This document shows, one piece after another, positions 1-8,080 of a stretch of DNA of 64,000 nucleotides (positions are counted from its first letter, which is position 1; every line of letters begins with the position of its first letter). Under the pieces are notes generated by a model. The model searched no databases. It was given only the letters and a program-made list of their open reading frames with translations, and was not told the origin of the DNA. This DNA is from Lacibacter luteus (lineage in GTDB: Bacteria > Bacteroidota > Bacteroidia > Chitinophagales > Chitinophagaceae), in the NCBI RefSeq assembly GCF_004118265.1, contig NZ_SDHW01000003.1, positions 434,001-498,000 of the forward strand, in the 5' to 3' direction. A program made the position numbers and the translations under genes.

Positions 1-143
1 TTGAATAATAATTTAAGAAACGGTGCAAGCATGGCCAGCGAAACCATTGAAAAAACAATGGAAAGCAGGATACATAAAAAGTAAAGTACAATCTTGCCGC
101 TATAGCCACGCAGGTATTTGAAAATTCGTTGAAACTGTTTCAT
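1..143 (-). CDS. ABC transporter, N-terminal fragment (partial)
   Basis: This is the first 47 codons of a leftward gene that runs off the window. It begins MKQFQRIFKYLRGYSGK and is followed by a hydrophobic helix at about residues 17-40. This is the pattern of the first transmembrane helix of MsbA-like exporters, in which a six-helix domain precedes an ATPase domain. Only the N-terminus is visible, so the ATPase and the substrate (lipid A core is usual for MsbA) cannot be checked. It is divergent from rbfA, with about 50 bases between the two starts. The family call rests on the start motif and should be held loosely. Confidence 0.55.
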   Translation of the reverse strand, partial: MKQFQRIFKYLRGYSGKIVLYFLCILLSIVFSMVSLAMLAPFLKLLF

Positions 144-195
144 GCTGTTAAACCCCGCAAAGTAACTACTTTTACAGCGTTTAAACGTTGCAGAT

Positions 196-561
196 ATGTT
201 AGAAGGTAAAAGACAAAAACAGATAGCGGGTGTTATTCACGAAGAAATGACAGGCATTTTCCAGAAACTGGGATTGAGTATGATTGATGGCGGATTGGTA
301 TCTATTTCTTCGGTAAAGGTTACGCCCGATTTACTGGAAGCCCGTATTTATTTAAGTGTGTTCCAGGCAAAGGATAATGAAGCGGTGTTGAAAAAAGTGG
401 AAGAGAAAGCATTTGAAATAAAGCGTGATCTTGCTGCTAAAATGAAAAATCAGTTACGCCGTATTCCCGAAATAAAGTATTACCTCGATGATACACTCGA
501 CCATGTATTTAAAATGGAAGAGTTGTTTAAAAAGATTGATGAAGAGAAGAAAAATGAGTGA
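196..561 (+). CDS. rbfA: 30S ribosome-binding factor A
   Basis: RbfA binds the 30S precursor near helix 1 of 16S rRNA and helps its late maturation, especially in the cold. The 121-residue product has the family length and its single KH-like domain. Visible marks are an N-terminal helix (KRQKQIAGVIHEEM), the segment SSVKVTPDLLEARIYLSVF that forms the central strands, and the C-terminal LRRIPEIKYYLDDTLDH, which matches the conserved R-x-P-x-L/I-x-F/Y-x-x-D motif. The start has no Shine-Dalgarno site, as is common in this phylum. The stop codon lies inside a heptamer word array that continues up to the next gene, an ABC-type permease. Confidence 0.93.
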   Translation: MLEGKRQKQIAGVIHEEMTGIFQKLGLSMIDGGLVSISSVKVTPDLLEARIYLSVFQAKDNEAVLKKVEEKAFEIKRDLAAKMKNQLRRIPEIKYYLDDTLDHVFKMEELFKKIDEEKKNE

Positions 562-652
562 TGAATGATCCGTGATGAGTGTGTACCCGAATATTGAAGC
601 GGTACTCATCCTTCCAGATACCTTACTCATTATTCATCATTCATTACTCATT
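553..652. repeat. Inverted heptamer word array between rbfA and permease
   Basis: Four rightward heptamers (ATGAGTG, ATGAATG, ATCCGTG, ATGAGTG at 554-581) face four complementary heptamers (TACTCAT, TATTCAT, CATTCAT, TACTCAT at 624-651). The outer 17 bases of each arm (553-569 and 636-652) pair with only one G-U wobble, and an inner pair GATGA/TCATC is also present. The rbfA stop codon lies in the left arm, and the right arm ends at the TTG start of the permease gene. The whole gap between the genes is therefore repeat. Confidence 0.85.
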
Positions 653-655
653 ACC

Positions 656-1873
656 TTGAACTTCTTATTTGCCTGGCGCTATTTCCGCTCAAAAAAAACT
701 ACCAATGCCATCAATATCATTGCATGGATTACGGTATTGGCAATGGCCGTGGGCACAGCTGCATTGGTGGTGGTGTTGAGCATTTTTAATGGGTTTGAAG
801 GATTGGTAAAAACATTGTACTCTTCTTTTTATCCCGATATACGCATTACTGCAAAGCAACAAAAGATCATGCTGCTTGATGATGCAACAGTTAAAAAAAT
901 AAAACTGCTGCAGAATGTAAAAAGCCTGAGTATGGTGTTGGAAGAAAATGTACACCTGCAAAACGGCGACTACAGAACCAATGCTGTGATTAAGGGTGTT
1001 GATGATGCCTATGTGCAAACAAGTGGCGTAAAGGAAATGATCACATCCGGCCAGTTTGAATTGGGCAGTAACGAAACACCTGCATTGGTGCTGGGTGTTG
1101 GTATTGAAGGCGCCTTGAATTTACGCAGCGATCGTTCGGTTACACCTGTTACGGCTTATTTACCGAAGCGTGGAGTAACATCAACTAATCCGCTGGATGC
1201 CATCAGTACAGTTAACCTGCAACCGACCGGTGCATTTTCCATACAGCAGGATTTCGATAATAAATATGTGCTCACCAATATTGATATTCTTAAAGAAATG
1301 TTGGGCTTAAAGCCAAACGAATACAGTGCTGCCGAACTGAAGTTGAAAGATGTAAAAGCCGAAGCAGAAACCATTGCAGCAATACAAAAACTAGTAGGTA
1401 ATAACTACCTTGTAGAAAACAGGTATCAGCAAAACCGTTCGTTATTTGGTGTAATGCAAATGGAGAAATGGGCCATCTATGGTATCCTTTCACTTATACT
1501 CATCATTGCATCGTTTAATATGATTGGTGCATTAACCATGCTGGTGCTGGAGAAAGAACAAGACATTCAAATACTGCAGGCAATGGGTGGAGGTAAATCG
1601 TTTGTGCAGCGTATTTTTTTAACCGAAGGTGTATTGCTGGCGTTGATCGGCAGTGTTATCGGCATTGTACTGGCGCTTATCTTCTCTTATCTGCAGGTAA
1701 CCTTTAAGCTCATTCCTTTGCAAGGTTCTTTTGTAATTGATTATTACCCAGTGGTAATTTCCATTACCGATATTCTGTTGATCCTAGTTACTGTGTTTGT
1801 AATTGGCTTACTTGCTTCATGGATCCCTTCTGTAAAAGCAGCGAAGCAAAAAGTATCGTTAAGGGCGCAATAA
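656..1873 (+). CDS. LolC/LolE-like ABC transporter permease (FtsX family)
   Basis: This inner-membrane permease belongs to the MacB/LolCE superfamily, which extracts lipoproteins or other envelope substrates using a separate ATPase. The conserved family start is NFLFAWRYFRSKKTTNAINIIAW, so I place the start at a TTG codon rather than at the upstream ATG at 572. The extra 28 codons from that ATG would translate a heptamer repeat. In the resulting 405 residues there is one helix at about 20-45, a periplasmic domain of about 230 residues, then three C-terminal helices with the FtsX signature around EKEQDIQILQAMGG. No ATPase partner gene is adjacent. A 12-bp terminator hairpin follows. Confidence 0.82.
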   Translation: MNFLFAWRYFRSKKTTNAINIIAWITVLAMAVGTAALVVVLSIFNGFEGLVKTLYSSFYPDIRITAKQQKIMLLDDATVKKIKLLQNVKSLSMVLEENVHLQNGDYRTNAVIKGVDDAYVQTSGVKEMITSGQFELGSNETPALVLGVGIEGALNLRSDRSVTPVTAYLPKRGVTSTNPLDAISTVNLQPTGAFSIQQDFDNKYVLTNIDILKEMLGLKPNEYSAAELKLKDVKAEAETIAAIQKLVGNNYLVENRYQQNRSLFGVMQMEKWAIYGILSLILIIASFNMIGALTMLVLEKEQDIQILQAMGGGKSFVQRIFLTEGVLLALIGSVIGIVLALIFSYLQVTFKLIPLQGSFVIDYYPVVISITDILLILVTVFVIGLLASWIPSVKAAKQKVSLRAQ

Positions 1874-1899
1874 GTTTTGCAAAGTCATACTAAAACAAA

Positions 1900-1927
1900 A
1901 AAGCAGAGAATAATCATTCTCTGCTTT
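1900..1927. terminator. Bidirectional intrinsic terminator
   Basis: A perfect 12-bp stem (AAAGCAGAGAAT / ATTCTCTGCTTT) with a 4-base loop lies between the convergent permease and transketolase genes. A-rich sequence on the left gives a U-run for leftward transcripts; the stem itself ends in TTT for rightward ones. Confidence 0.85.
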
Positions 1928-1950
1928 GTATCAAAAAAATATACTTCTGA

Positions 1951-2790
1951 TTAATAATCACCCAGGCTTGTTTCACCTAACTGGGTAAGTGCTTTTGCAA
2001 GCTGCTCATCGTTCGGTGCAATGCCATGCCATTCGTGACTTCCTTCCATAAAATCAACACCTTTACCCATTGCAGTAATCATCAGGTTTACAATCGGCTT
2101 TCCTTTACCCACAAATGTTTTGGCTTTTTCCAAACCTGCAACTACCTGGTCCATATCGTTACCATCTTCAATAACCAGTGTTTCCCAACCGAAAGCTTCA
2201 AACTTCGCTTTCAAATCGCCAAGACTCATTACTTTGGCAGTAGGTCCGTCAATCTGTTGCCCGTTCCAGTCAATAGTAGCAATTAGGTTATCCATTTTAT
2301 GGTGGGCAGCAAACATCACCGCTTCCCAAATCTGGCCTTCCTGTAATTCACCATCACCATGTAAGGTATAAACAACTGTATTTTCTTTATTTAAGCGCTT
2401 GGTATAAGCTGCGCCAATAGCAACACTTAAGCCCTGGCCTAACGAACCTGATGCAACACGTACACCGGGTAAATGTTCATGTGTGGTAGGGTGGCCTTGT
2501 AAACGGGTATTGAGTTTACGGAACGTAGCCAGTTCATTTACCGGAAAGTAACCGCTTCTTGCCAATGTTGCATAAAAGATGGGCGAAATATGGCCATTTG
2601 AAAGAAAGAAAAGATCTTCTCCCGCAGCATCCATATTAAACGACGGGTCGTGTTTCATCACTTTAAAATAAAGGGCCGTTAAAAAGTCGGTACAGCCAAG
2701 TGAACCACCGGGGTGTCCGCTCTGACATCCGTGCACCATACGTACAATATCTCTGCGGAGTTGGGTTGCTATTTCTTTCAGTTCTGCCAT
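1951..2790 (-). CDS. Transketolase, N-terminal (TPP-binding) subunit
   Basis: This is the N-terminal half of a split transketolase, which moves two-carbon ketol units in the non-oxidative pentose phosphate pathway with thiamine diphosphate as cofactor. The 279-residue product has the substrate/TPP segments SGHPGGSLG near the start and SNGHISPIFYATLARSG, and the diphosphate motif GDGELQEGQIWEA with IDWNGQQIDG about 30 residues later. I take MAELKEIATQLRRDI as the start; an in-frame extension upstream has no family similarity. Split halves are usually adjacent, but here the 3' side is a terminator and a convergent gene, and the 5' side is a divergent gene. The C-terminal half must therefore lie elsewhere. 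Confidence 0.88.
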   Translation of the reverse strand: MAELKEIATQLRRDIVRMVHGCQSGHPGGSLGCTDFLTALYFKVMKHDPSFNMDAAGEDLFFLSNGHISPIFYATLARSGYFPVNELATFRKLNTRLQGHPTTHEHLPGVRVASGSLGQGLSVAIGAAYTKRLNKENTVVYTLHGDGELQEGQIWEAVMFAAHHKMDNLIATIDWNGQQIDGPTAKVMSLGDLKAKFEAFGWETLVIEDGNDMDQVVAGLEKAKTFVGKGKPIVNLMITAMGKGVDFMEGSHEWHGIAPNDEQLAKALTQLGETSLGDY

Positions 2791-2934
2791 AGTTTTAAAA
2801 GTTGCGGGCAAAGCTAAAAGAAAAAGCGGTTTAAAGCGTAAAACTTTACAGCCTGCAAAAGATTTTTGCCAAACAGACAAACTAGCGTTTTTACGCAAAA
2901 TGAAACAATGTTTTCCTTTTAGGCTCAGAACATT

Positions 2935-2942
2935 TAGATTTG
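2935..2942 (+). promoter_or_regulatory. Bacteroidota -7 promoter element (TAGATTTG)
   Basis: A perfect TAnnTTTG match lies 24 bases before the ATG of the WecA-like gene. The sequence TTTC sits 19 bases upstream, at the place of the -33 TTTG element. Assignment is by motif only. Confidence 0.5.
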
Positions 2943-2966
2943 CGGTACACTTGAACAATCAACTGC

Positions 2967-4115
2967 ATGGATCACCTGCTCATTGGTTCGGTTATCGCCT
3001 TCCTAATTACGTACTCAGCTATTCCCATTATTATACGGGTTGCAGAGGCTAAGCATCTGTTTGATGTACCGGATGACGACCGGAAATTGCATAAAAATCC
3101 TATCCCTTCGCTAGGGGGTATTGGCATTTTTGCAGGGTTTATTCTGGGTTTTTTAATTGCTGTACCAGCAGGCTTGCCTGAGGTGCAGTATTACGCAGCT
3201 GCTTTTCTGGTTGTTTTCTTTTTGGGGCTGAAAGATGATATTGTGGTCCTCACTCCACTTAAAAAGTTCCTTGGTCAGTTACTCGCAGCATTTATAATTG
3301 TTTACAAAGGCGGAATTGTGATTGATGGGCTTTATGGATTTATGGGGTTTGAAAAAATGCCCTTTATTCTTAGCCTGGCATTTACTTATTTAACCATTAT
3401 TGTAATTACCAATTCATTTAACCTTATTGATGGAGTAGATGGGTTGGCAGGATCGCTTGGTTTATTTACCAGCATTTGCTTTGGTATTTATTTTTATATG
3501 GCGGGATTGCCTTTCTACTCAATGATGGCATTTGCCATGGCGGGCAGTTTGGGTGCGTTCTTAATTTTTAATATTTCGCCGGCAAAAATTTTTATGGGCG
3601 ATACAGGGTCGTTGTTACTTGGTATTGTAAACTCCATACTGGTAATCAAGTTTATTCAGGTTGCTACAGTTCCAACTGCAAAAGTGTATTTGCCTGCAGC
3701 CCCGGCTATCGGGTTTGCAATTCTTTTTGTTCCCTTGTTCGATACTCTTCGCATTTTCGCATATAGAATATTATCCCGACGTTCTCCTTTTAGTCCCGAT
3801 CGTAATCATGTGCATCATCTGCTGCTCGAAAAAGGGCTCAGTCATAAAATGGTTGCCTTTCTTGCAGTGGCATTTAATGTTGTAATTGCCGGGGTAACAG
3901 TGCTTGCACGTGAACTCAATATTACCTTTCTTTTGTTGGGTCTCATCAGCGTTGGTTTTTCTGTTATCAGCCTGCTTATTTATTCTAACAGGGCCAACCG
4001 CAGAAAATTATTTTCGTTGGAGAAGAAAGCCGAAAAAAATAAAGAAACAAGGGTTATACCGTTGGCTAAAGGAGCTGCGGCGCCTGTTCCTGAAAAAACT
4101 GAAGCCGCTAAATAA
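2967..4115 (+). CDS. WecA/TagO-like undecaprenyl-phosphate sugar-1-phosphate transferase
   Basis: This MraY/WecA family membrane enzyme moves a sugar-1-phosphate, usually GlcNAc-1-P, from its UDP form to undecaprenyl phosphate, the first step of O-antigen or other surface-glycan synthesis. Seen in the 382 residues are about eleven hydrophobic helices, the substrate loop DDRKLHKNPIPSLGG, the LGLKDD aspartates, NSFNLIDGVDGLAGSLG, FMGDTGSLLLG, and the late RNHVHHLLLEKG histidine loop typical of WecA rather than MraY. The C-terminus ends in a charged Lys/Glu tail of about 45 residues. It stands alone here with no glycosyltransferases nearby, so the exact polymer cannot be told. Confidence 0.88.
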   Translation: MDHLLIGSVIAFLITYSAIPIIIRVAEAKHLFDVPDDDRKLHKNPIPSLGGIGIFAGFILGFLIAVPAGLPEVQYYAAAFLVVFFLGLKDDIVVLTPLKKFLGQLLAAFIIVYKGGIVIDGLYGFMGFEKMPFILSLAFTYLTIIVITNSFNLIDGVDGLAGSLGLFTSICFGIYFYMAGLPFYSMMAFAMAGSLGAFLIFNISPAKIFMGDTGSLLLGIVNSILVIKFIQVATVPTAKVYLPAAPAIGFAILFVPLFDTLRIFAYRILSRRSPFSPDRNHVHHLLLEKGLSHKMVAFLAVAFNVVIAGVTVLARELNITFLLLGLISVGFSVISLLIYSNRANRRKLFSLEKKAEKNKETRVIPLAKGAAAPVPEKTEAAK

Positions 4116-4160
4116 TTGCTTTTCGTTAGTGATTTTTATACAGCAATTCTTACAATTCTG

Positions 4161-4168
4161 TAGGTTTG
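4161..4168 (+). promoter_or_regulatory. Bacteroidota -7 promoter element (TAGGTTTG) for frr
   Basis: A perfect TAnnTTTG match lies 22 bases before the frr ATG. No TTTG is seen at the usual -33 spacing, so this is a one-element prediction. Confidence 0.45.
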
Positions 4169-4190
4169 CACCTCATTAATTTCTAAACGT

Positions 4191-4754
4191 ATGTCAGAAG
4201 ATCTGTCGTTAATTATGGATGATGCTGATGAGCACATGAAAAAGGCTATTCAGCACCTGGAAGTAGAATTAGTAAAGATTCGTGCAGGAAGAGCAAACCC
4301 AAATATGCTCGATGGTATTGTGGTAGATTATTACGGCTCGCCTACACCAATTGGCCAGGTAGGCAATATTAGTGTTGCCGATGCAAGAACGCTCACCATT
4401 CAGCCATGGGAGAAAAATATGCTGCAGCCGATTGAACGTGCGATCATCAATTCAAATATTGGTTTGGCTCCGCAGAACGATGGTAATATTATTCGTTTGT
4501 TCTTACCGCCATTAACAGAAGAGCGTCGTAAAGAATTAGTGAAACGTGTTAACGCAGAAGGTGAACATACAAAAGTTGCTGTGCGTAACATCCGTCGTGA
4601 TGCTATTGAAGCAATCAAAAAACTGCAGAAAGACGGTTTGAGTGAAGATGCCGCAAAAGATGCAGAAAAAGATATGCAGCTGTTAACCGATAAATTCACT
4701 GCACAGATCGATAAACATCTTGAAGCAAAAGATAAAGAGATCATGGCTGTTTAA
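4191..4754 (+). CDS. frr: Ribosome recycling factor
   Basis: RRF splits the post-termination ribosome together with EF-G. The 187-residue product has the normal length and runs the whole family pattern: VKIRAGRANPNMLDGI in domain I, YYGSPTPIGQVGNISV, RTLTIQPWEKNML, the domain II hinge INSNIGLAPQNDGNIIRLFLPPLTEERRKEL, and the long C-terminal helix with RNIRRDAIEAIKKL. It is monocistronic as far as can be seen, with its own promoter element upstream and a shared terminator downstream. The start is fixed by the match to the family N-terminus. Confidence 0.97.
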   Translation: MSEDLSLIMDDADEHMKKAIQHLEVELVKIRAGRANPNMLDGIVVDYYGSPTPIGQVGNISVADARTLTIQPWEKNMLQPIERAIINSNIGLAPQNDGNIIRLFLPPLTEERRKELVKRVNAEGEHTKVAVRNIRRDAIEAIKKLQKDGLSEDAAKDAEKDMQLLTDKFTAQIDKHLEAKDKEIMAV

Positions 4755-4774
4755 GCAACAGCTTGATAATGATT

Positions 4775-4799
4775 AAAGGGAGCGGTTATCGTTCCCTTT
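4775..4799. terminator. Terminator shared by frr and the convergent EamA gene
   Basis: A 10-bp stem (AAAGGGAGCG / CGTTCCCTTT, one G-U pair) with a 5-base loop is followed by T-rich sequence rightward and preceded by ATTAAA leftward. It sits just past both stop codons. Confidence 0.75.
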
Positions 4800-4800
4800 T

Positions 4801-5670
4801 TTATTGCCTGTTGGTAATGTAAACACCGGAAAGAATGATGAGCAAACCTGCCATTTGTAACAGACCAACTGTTTCGCCAACAAGCAATCCCCAGCCAATT
4901 GCTACAAACGGAATTCCATAGGTAACCATTGTTGAGAACAATGGGCCCGCACGTTTCAGGAGCATGTAAAAAAGGATAGAGGCAATGGCTGTTCCAAATA
5001 TGCCCAATACCGATGCTGCACTTATTGCTCTTATTACCGAAACATCGGATAGTTGATGTTGTGTAAAACCGTTGTAAAGTAATACAGCAAGTGAAGCCGG
5101 AATTAATGATACAAATGCAATGGCAGCAATATCAAGCGAGCCAACATGTTTCAGGTACCGATTCGTCATGTTTACATTTAACCCGTACGATAATGTTGCA
5201 AGAACAATCAATACAGCAAAGAAAACATTGTTACTTGATGCGCCGTTTTTTTGCGAGAGGAACAACAGCAGCATACCGCTGAATCCGATTAACACACCAA
5301 TGATTTTTTGTGCCGCCACTTTCGACTGAAAGAATAGAGCACCAATAAGAATTACAAAAAAAGGCGTAAGCGCATTCAACATACCTGCAAGTGCACTGTC
5401 AATTTGTGTTTCTGCAATGCAAAATAAAATGGCAGGAATAAAGCTGCCGAGTATGCCGGTAAGCACTAATAAGCCAAGATCTTTTTTTTGCATGCGTTGA
5501 AACGATCGTACTGCAAAAGGAAGCAATACCAATCCTGCACTTAACATACGGATGGCTGCAACTTCGTATGCCGATAACTGTTTCAACCCTTCCTTCATTA
5601 AAATGAAAGAGCTGCCCCAGATAAAACAAAGCAATAAAAAAAGAAGCCAGTTAAAAAGTTTTGGATGCAT
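4801..5670 (-). CDS. EamA/DMT-family transporter
   Basis: This is a ten-helix inner-membrane permease of the drug/metabolite transporter superfamily, built of two EamA repeats. The 289-residue product begins with the first repeat (LLFLLLCFIWGSSFILMKEGL) and shows the typical PFFVILIGALFF at the end of repeat one and a matching segment with a glycine-rich loop in repeat two. Members export amino acids, nucleosides or other metabolites; nothing here fixes the substrate. It is divergent from ppk2, with 75 bases between the starts, and ends on a shared terminator with frr. Confidence 0.85.
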   Translation of the reverse strand: MHPKLFNWLLFLLLCFIWGSSFILMKEGLKQLSAYEVAAIRMLSAGLVLLPFAVRSFQRMQKKDLGLLVLTGILGSFIPAILFCIAETQIDSALAGMLNALTPFFVILIGALFFQSKVAAQKIIGVLIGFSGMLLLFLSQKNGASSNNVFFAVLIVLATLSYGLNVNMTNRYLKHVGSLDIAAIAFVSLIPASLAVLLYNGFTQHQLSDVSVIRAISAASVLGIFGTAIASILFYMLLKRAGPLFSTMVTYGIPFVAIGWGLLVGETVGLLQMAGLLIILSGVYITNRQ

Positions 5671-5745
5671 AGCAGAAGCTGCAAAGATGTTGGAAAATTA
5701 TGGATTCATCCCTGCAAGTTTTATATTCGTATAAATGCAGTTATT

Positions 5746-6492
5746 ATGGGCAAAATAAAATTATCATCAATAAGTACCAAGGCGCCAAAGGGTTTAAACA
5801 AAGCAAAACTAAAAGCGAAAACCGAAAAAATTATTGAACAGCTCGATGAACTGCAGAACAGACTTATTGCAGAAAATAAACATTCGCTGCTGGTAATTAT
5901 ACAAGGTATGGATGCAAGCGGTAAAGATGGTTTGTTGCGTGATGTGTTTGGATCGTTGAATCCTTTAGGTGTTTCGGTAAAATCGTACAAAGCACCAACG
6001 CCGGAAGAATTAAGCCATGATTTTTTATGGCGCATCCATCAGCATGCACCTGCAAAAGGCATGATACAGATTTTTAACCGCAGCCATTACGAAGATATCC
6101 TTATTACCCGTGTGCACGGATGGTGCAACGATGAAACGGCGGTAAAACGAATGAAGGCGATCAACGATTTTGAAGAGTTAATTACAGAGCACAACCATAC
6201 ACATATTCTTAAATTCTACCTGCATGTGTCGCCGGAAGAACAACAGGCCCGATTAAAAGAGCGAGTACATGATCCACGCAAAATGTGGAAGTACAACGAA
6301 AAGGATTTTGAGGAAGCCAAATTGTGGAACAAGTACATGAAGTATTACCAGGATTGTTTTCAGCATTGCAACAAAATACCCTGGCAAGTTATTCCTGCCG
6401 ATCAGAACTGGTATAAAGAGTACGTAGTTGCACAGAAAGTTTACGATACATTGAAATCGCTCAACATGCAGTATCCGGGTCTGAAAAAATAA
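5746..6492 (+). CDS. ppk2: Polyphosphate kinase 2 family protein
   Basis: PPK2 enzymes use polyphosphate to phosphorylate nucleotides (AMP to ADP or ADP to ATP, by subclass). The 248-residue single-domain protein has the Walker A variant GMDASGKDG, the PPK2 lid-region motif FNRSHYEDILITRVH, and the ending PWQVIPADQNWYK. The start is the ATG of MGKIKLSS; an earlier in-frame ATG at 5665 would overlap the divergent EamA gene start and add residues unlike the family. The length fits the one-domain class; class II or III (AMP or AMP/ADP use) cannot be decided by eye. A weak promoter match (TATATTCG at 5722) lies just upstream. Confidence 0.9.
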   Translation: MGKIKLSSISTKAPKGLNKAKLKAKTEKIIEQLDELQNRLIAENKHSLLVIIQGMDASGKDGLLRDVFGSLNPLGVSVKSYKAPTPEELSHDFLWRIHQHAPAKGMIQIFNRSHYEDILITRVHGWCNDETAVKRMKAINDFEELITEHNHTHILKFYLHVSPEEQQARLKERVHDPRKMWKYNEKDFEEAKLWNKYMKYYQDCFQHCNKIPWQVIPADQNWYKEYVVAQKVYDTLKSLNMQYPGLKK

Positions 6493-6588
6493 AGTTTGTA
6501 AATGACGTATTTTTTTACAGATTTGTAATACCCGCCACGTTTAGCAATCAATCTGTTTTATTTATTCATCACAATAAAAACCACAATT

Positions 6589-6966
6589 ATGGGAATGCTC
6601 AAAGAATTTAAAGATTTTGCAATGAAAGGCAATGTAGTTGATTTGGCTGTCGGTGTTATTATCGGCGGAGCTTTCGGCAGTATTGTAAGTTCATTGGTTG
6701 AAGATATTATTACACCTGTTTTATTAAAGCCTGCTTTAAAAGCAGCCGGCGCAGCTAATATTGAAACATGGGCACCGGGTGGTGTTTTACTTGGTAAATT
6801 TATTGCAGCTGTAATTTCGTTTATCGTTATTGCATTTGTTCTATTCCTGATAATAAAAGGAATGAATTCTGCAAAGAAAAAAGAAGAGGCGGCTCCGGCT
6901 CCGCCACCTGCAACACCCGAAGATGTTTTGTTGCTGCGTGAAATTAGAGATGCTTTAAAGAAATAA
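6589..6966 (+). CDS. mscL: Large-conductance mechanosensitive channel
   Basis: MscL is a homopentameric inner-membrane channel that opens under membrane tension during hypo-osmotic shock. The 125-residue protein shows the N-terminal amphipathic helix [27 protein letters not shown] leading into the pore helix M1, the loop, and M2 ([23 protein letters not shown]). It ends with a cytoplasmic bundle carrying a Pro/Ala-rich linker and [15 protein letters not shown]. Length and motif order are normal. It lies about 95 bases after ppk2 and ends on a strong terminator, so it is probably its own transcription unit. Confidence 0.96.
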   Translation: MGMLKEFKDFAMKGNVVDLAVGVIIGGAFGSIVSSLVEDIITPVLLKPALKAAGAANIETWAPGGVLLGKFIAAVISFIVIAFVLFLIIKGMNSAKKKEEAAPAPPPATPEDVLLLREIRDALKK

Positions 6967-6982
6967 TAAAAACTCTTTTTGT

Positions 6983-7016
6983 AAATGGCAGCAAAGAATT
7001 TTCTTTGCTGCCATTT
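6983..7016 (+). terminator. Intrinsic terminator of mscL
   Basis: A perfect 14-bp stem (AAATGGCAGCAAAG / CTTTGCTGCCATTT) with a 6-base loop is followed by TTTTA. It is one of the strongest hairpins in the window. Confidence 0.9.
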
Positions 7017-7068
7017 TTTATTACTGGTATGGCGCAACATTTGCTGTGCTTGCCGCAAACAAATACTT

Positions 7069-8007
7069 ATGATGAAACAAGTAATGCTTACTGCAATTAT
7101 CGCAATTGGTACAGTAACGTCTTTTGCACAGGATGCTGAAGTAAAACGTTTAAAAGATGAATCGAACAAAACCGTTAAGAAAGAACCCGAACAAAAAGAT
7201 GGCTGGACAAAAGGTGGCGTGTTTAATCTTAACCTAAGCCAGGGGGCAAGTCGTAACTGGGCCGCCGGAGCCGAAAAATTTTCATTCTCTGTAAATGCAT
7301 TGGCCAACACATTTGCTTATTACAAAAAAAGAAGAAATGCATGGGATAACAGTTTGAATGTGCAGTATGGTATTGTAAATGCAACCAGCATTGGTACACG
7401 TAAAAACGATGATCGTATTGATCTGCTTTCACGTTACGGTTACCAGCTGGGCGATACAGCTAAAAGCAGATGGTATCTTTCCGGATTAGTGAACTTACGT
7501 ACACAAATGACAACGGGTTACAACTATACAGTTGAACCAAAAGAAAAGAATTCGAACTTTTTTGCACCTGCCTATCTGTTGGTGTCGCCGGGTATCATGT
7601 ACAAGCCCAATGCAACATTCGATATTTTTCTTTCGCCGGTAACAAGTCGTTGGGTTATTGTAAACGAGGCGAATAAAGATATCCGCAGGCTGTTCAATTT
7701 TACCGATACCACAAAAATGGCCATTAACGAAATAGGTGCATTTTTAACTGCCAATTTAAAAAAAGACCTGGCAAAAAATATCAACCTTACCAGCAGGCTC
7801 GATTTGTTCAGCAATTACAAAAACAACCCGCAGAATATTGATGTGTTCTGGACCAACACACTGGGTTTCAAGGTGAACAAATACATTGGCGTGAGTTATA
7901 ATTTCGACCTGATTTACGATCATGATGTGAAAAATGTAAAAACAGGCGGATTGCTGGGCACACAGCTGAAATCGTTGCTGGGAATCGGCTTTACCGCTAC
8001 ATTTTAG
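7069..8007 (+). CDS. DUF3078 domain outer-membrane-like protein
   Basis: This is a Bacteroidota-specific exported protein of unknown function. The signal peptide MMKQVMLTAIIAIGTVTSFAQ fixes the start at 7069 or 7072; the longer open frame would begin inside the mscL terminator. After a Lys/Glu-rich linker the protein shows DGWTKGGVFNLNLSQGASRNWAAG and then alternating hydrophobic/aromatic strands to a C-terminal Phe (GIGFTATF). This is the look of a small outer-membrane beta-barrel and matches DUF3078. About 312 residues. It lies between mscL and scpA with no clear functional link to either. Confidence 0.8.
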   Translation: MMKQVMLTAIIAIGTVTSFAQDAEVKRLKDESNKTVKKEPEQKDGWTKGGVFNLNLSQGASRNWAAGAEKFSFSVNALANTFAYYKKRRNAWDNSLNVQYGIVNATSIGTRKNDDRIDLLSRYGYQLGDTAKSRWYLSGLVNLRTQMTTGYNYTVEPKEKNSNFFAPAYLLVSPGIMYKPNATFDIFLSPVTSRWVIVNEANKDIRRLFNFTDTTKMAINEIGAFLTANLKKDLAKNINLTSRLDLFSNYKNNPQNIDVFWTNTLGFKVNKYIGVSYNFDLIYDHDVKNVKTGGLLGTQLKSLLGIGFTATF

Positions 8008-8022
8008 TACGGTTTAGTTCCC

Positions 8023-8030
8023 TACATTTG
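8023..8030 (+). promoter_or_regulatory. Bacteroidota -7 promoter element (TACATTTG) for scpA
   Basis: A perfect TAnnTTTG match lies 50 bases before the TTG start of scpA and just before a hairpin at 8032-8059, so the hairpin would form the extreme 5' end of the transcript. Confidence 0.5.
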
Positions 8031-8031
8031 C

Positions 8032-8059
8032 AAGTCCCGAGCCACCAGGTTCGGGACTT
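8032..8059 (+). other. Hairpin between DUF3078 gene and scpA
   Basis: A perfect 9-bp stem (AAGTCCCGA / TCGGGACTT) has a 10-base loop. It has no U-run (GTTCG follows), so it is a poor terminator. A hairpin with the same AGTCCCG / CGGGACT core is at 34772-34799, which suggests a repeated element. Confidence 0.7.
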
Positions 8060-8080
8060 GTTCGTTAAAACAGAAATACT

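Noticed and set aside
572-655. Longer permease N-terminus from the ATG at 572
   Set aside because: The 28 extra residues are a translation of the heptamer array and precede the conserved family start; they look like read-through of repeat DNA.
6558-7310. Leftward 250-codon frame opposite mscL and the DUF3078 gene
   Set aside because: Its composition (Ala/Ser/Thr/Ile-rich without motifs) is that of an antisense shadow, and mscL on the other strand is certain.
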